6,110 nt of DNA from NCBI GenBank assembly GCA_012728535.1, contig JAAYEX010000089.1:1-6110 (forward strand), read 5' to 3'. The position numbers and the translations under genes were made by a program. The stretch is from Clostridiaceae bacterium. GTDB taxonomy: Bacteria > Bacillota > Clostridia > Saccharofermentanales > DTU023. This document shows positions 5,628-6,110 of this stretch, in pieces (within the stretch, counting starts at the first letter, position 1; each line of letters begins with the position of its first letter). The notes beneath the pieces are model-generated. The model was not told the DNA's origin and made no database searches. It saw only the letters and a program-made list of their open reading frames with translations.

Positions 5628-6110
5628 CTAGGCTTCACTTTCCTTAATTCTTTTCTGCGCCAGTTCCAGGTTATCGCCGTGTTTTACCAGGAGCATGAAG
5701 AGGAAGGCCAGGGCGAAACAGATGATCGAAAAGGCAAAGAGGTAGGCGTGGCTTTTTAGTATGTCCTGTAGGAAACCGTACAGGATCGGGCTGACAATGG
5801 CGGAAGTGAAGGAGAAGAAATAGTAGTAGCCGGGGAATGTTCCGACGGTTCTGTTGGAAGAAAATTCCAAAACCATGGGCAGGGAGTTGATATTGACGAA
5901 AGCCCAGCAAATTCCGCCGGCCATGAGCAGGACTTGGACCAGCCACTGCTGGGGCCGTGCCAGAATCGGCAGAAAGAGCACGCAGATACCGAGCAGTCCC
6001 AGCAGGATTGTGCGTCGGCGGCCGATTTTTTGCCCCAAAATACCTGCAGGAATCGCGAAAGCCAGGAAAGTCAGGGAAAAGCCGGCCAGCATCATGGTGG
6101 CTGAACCGCC
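5628..6110 (-). CDS. MFS transporter, C-terminal half (5' partial)
   Basis: Inner-membrane carrier of the major facilitator superfamily; substrate unknown. The frame stays open to the right edge (codons before the ATG at 6095 read Gly-Gly-Ser-Ala-Thr), so that ATG is internal and the start lies outside. About 160 residues are visible, roughly the last five of twelve membrane helices. Counting from the Met at 6095 they are about 1-20, 28-45, 51-77, 84-108 and 117-137. Between the first two lies GQKIGRRR (21-28), the MFS motif A loop that joins helices 8 and 9, which fixes the topology. The tail (138-155) is charged and cytoplasmic. The pattern GSAxxxLxxFxLxFLxFAIPAG resembles SLC45-like sugar carriers from memory, but this is only a hint. 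It converges on maf, sharing the terminator, so it is not in its operon. Confidence 0.82.
   Translation of the reverse strand, partial: GGSATMMLAGFSLTFLAFAIPAGILGQKIGRRRTILLGLLGICVLFLPILARPQQWLVQVLLMAGGICWAFVNINSLPMVLEFSSNRTVGTFPGYYYFFSFTSAIVSPILYGFLQDILKSHAYLFAFSIICFALAFLFMLLVKHGDNLELAQKRIKESEA

Overview
The window looks like chromosomal DNA of an anaerobic Bacillota (Clostridia-like) bacterium. The evidence is a fermentative C4 acyl-CoA gene set in clostridial style, strong AGGAGG-type ribosome binding sites with one GTG start, a Bacillus-type Maf protein, and U-tailed intrinsic terminators. Base composition appears moderate (near 50% G+C, estimated by eye). No genus is claimed.

Positions 2-4150 (+ strand) hold one tightly packed operon: CoA-transferase subunit A (5' end cut by the window edge), CoA-transferase subunit B, 3-hydroxybutyryl-CoA dehydrogenase, acetyl-CoA acetyltransferase (thiolase) and enoyl-CoA hydratase (crotonase). 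Together they interconvert 2 acetyl-CoA, acetoacetyl-CoA, 3-hydroxybutyryl-CoA and crotonyl-CoA. The transferase loads or unloads CoA on a short-chain acid such as acetate, butyrate or acetoacetate. The pathway could run toward butyrate synthesis or toward butyrate/acetoacetate oxidation, and the sequence does not settle which. Butyryl-CoA dehydrogenase and its electron-transfer flavoprotein genes are not in the window. The spacer between thiolase and crotonase contains a small REP-like element, GGTGCCAGGCACC plus an inverted GTGCCTGGC. It supplies the last four codons of the thiolase. The operon ends at a strong hairpin terminator (4169-4206).

Positions 4235-4669 (- strand) encode a small heat-shock protein (Hsp20/alpha-crystallin), convergent with the operon. 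The 240-base divergent spacer 4670-4909 has an AT-rich half next to hsp20, with small inverted repeats around a weak -10-like hexamer. Its GC-richer half, next to maf, has nested, nearly concentric inverted repeats.

Positions 4910-5548 (+ strand) encode Maf, a nucleotide pyrophosphatase. Its coding sequence contains a perfect 26-bp palindrome. A second strong hairpin terminator (5569-5610) separates it from a convergent, incomplete MFS transporter gene (5628-6110, - strand), of which only the C-terminal half is present.

I see no mobile-element gene, CRISPR array, tRNA, rRNA or defence system. Most of the window is conventional. The items worth a second look are the REP-like element fused to the thiolase end, the palindrome inside maf, and the structured maf leader.
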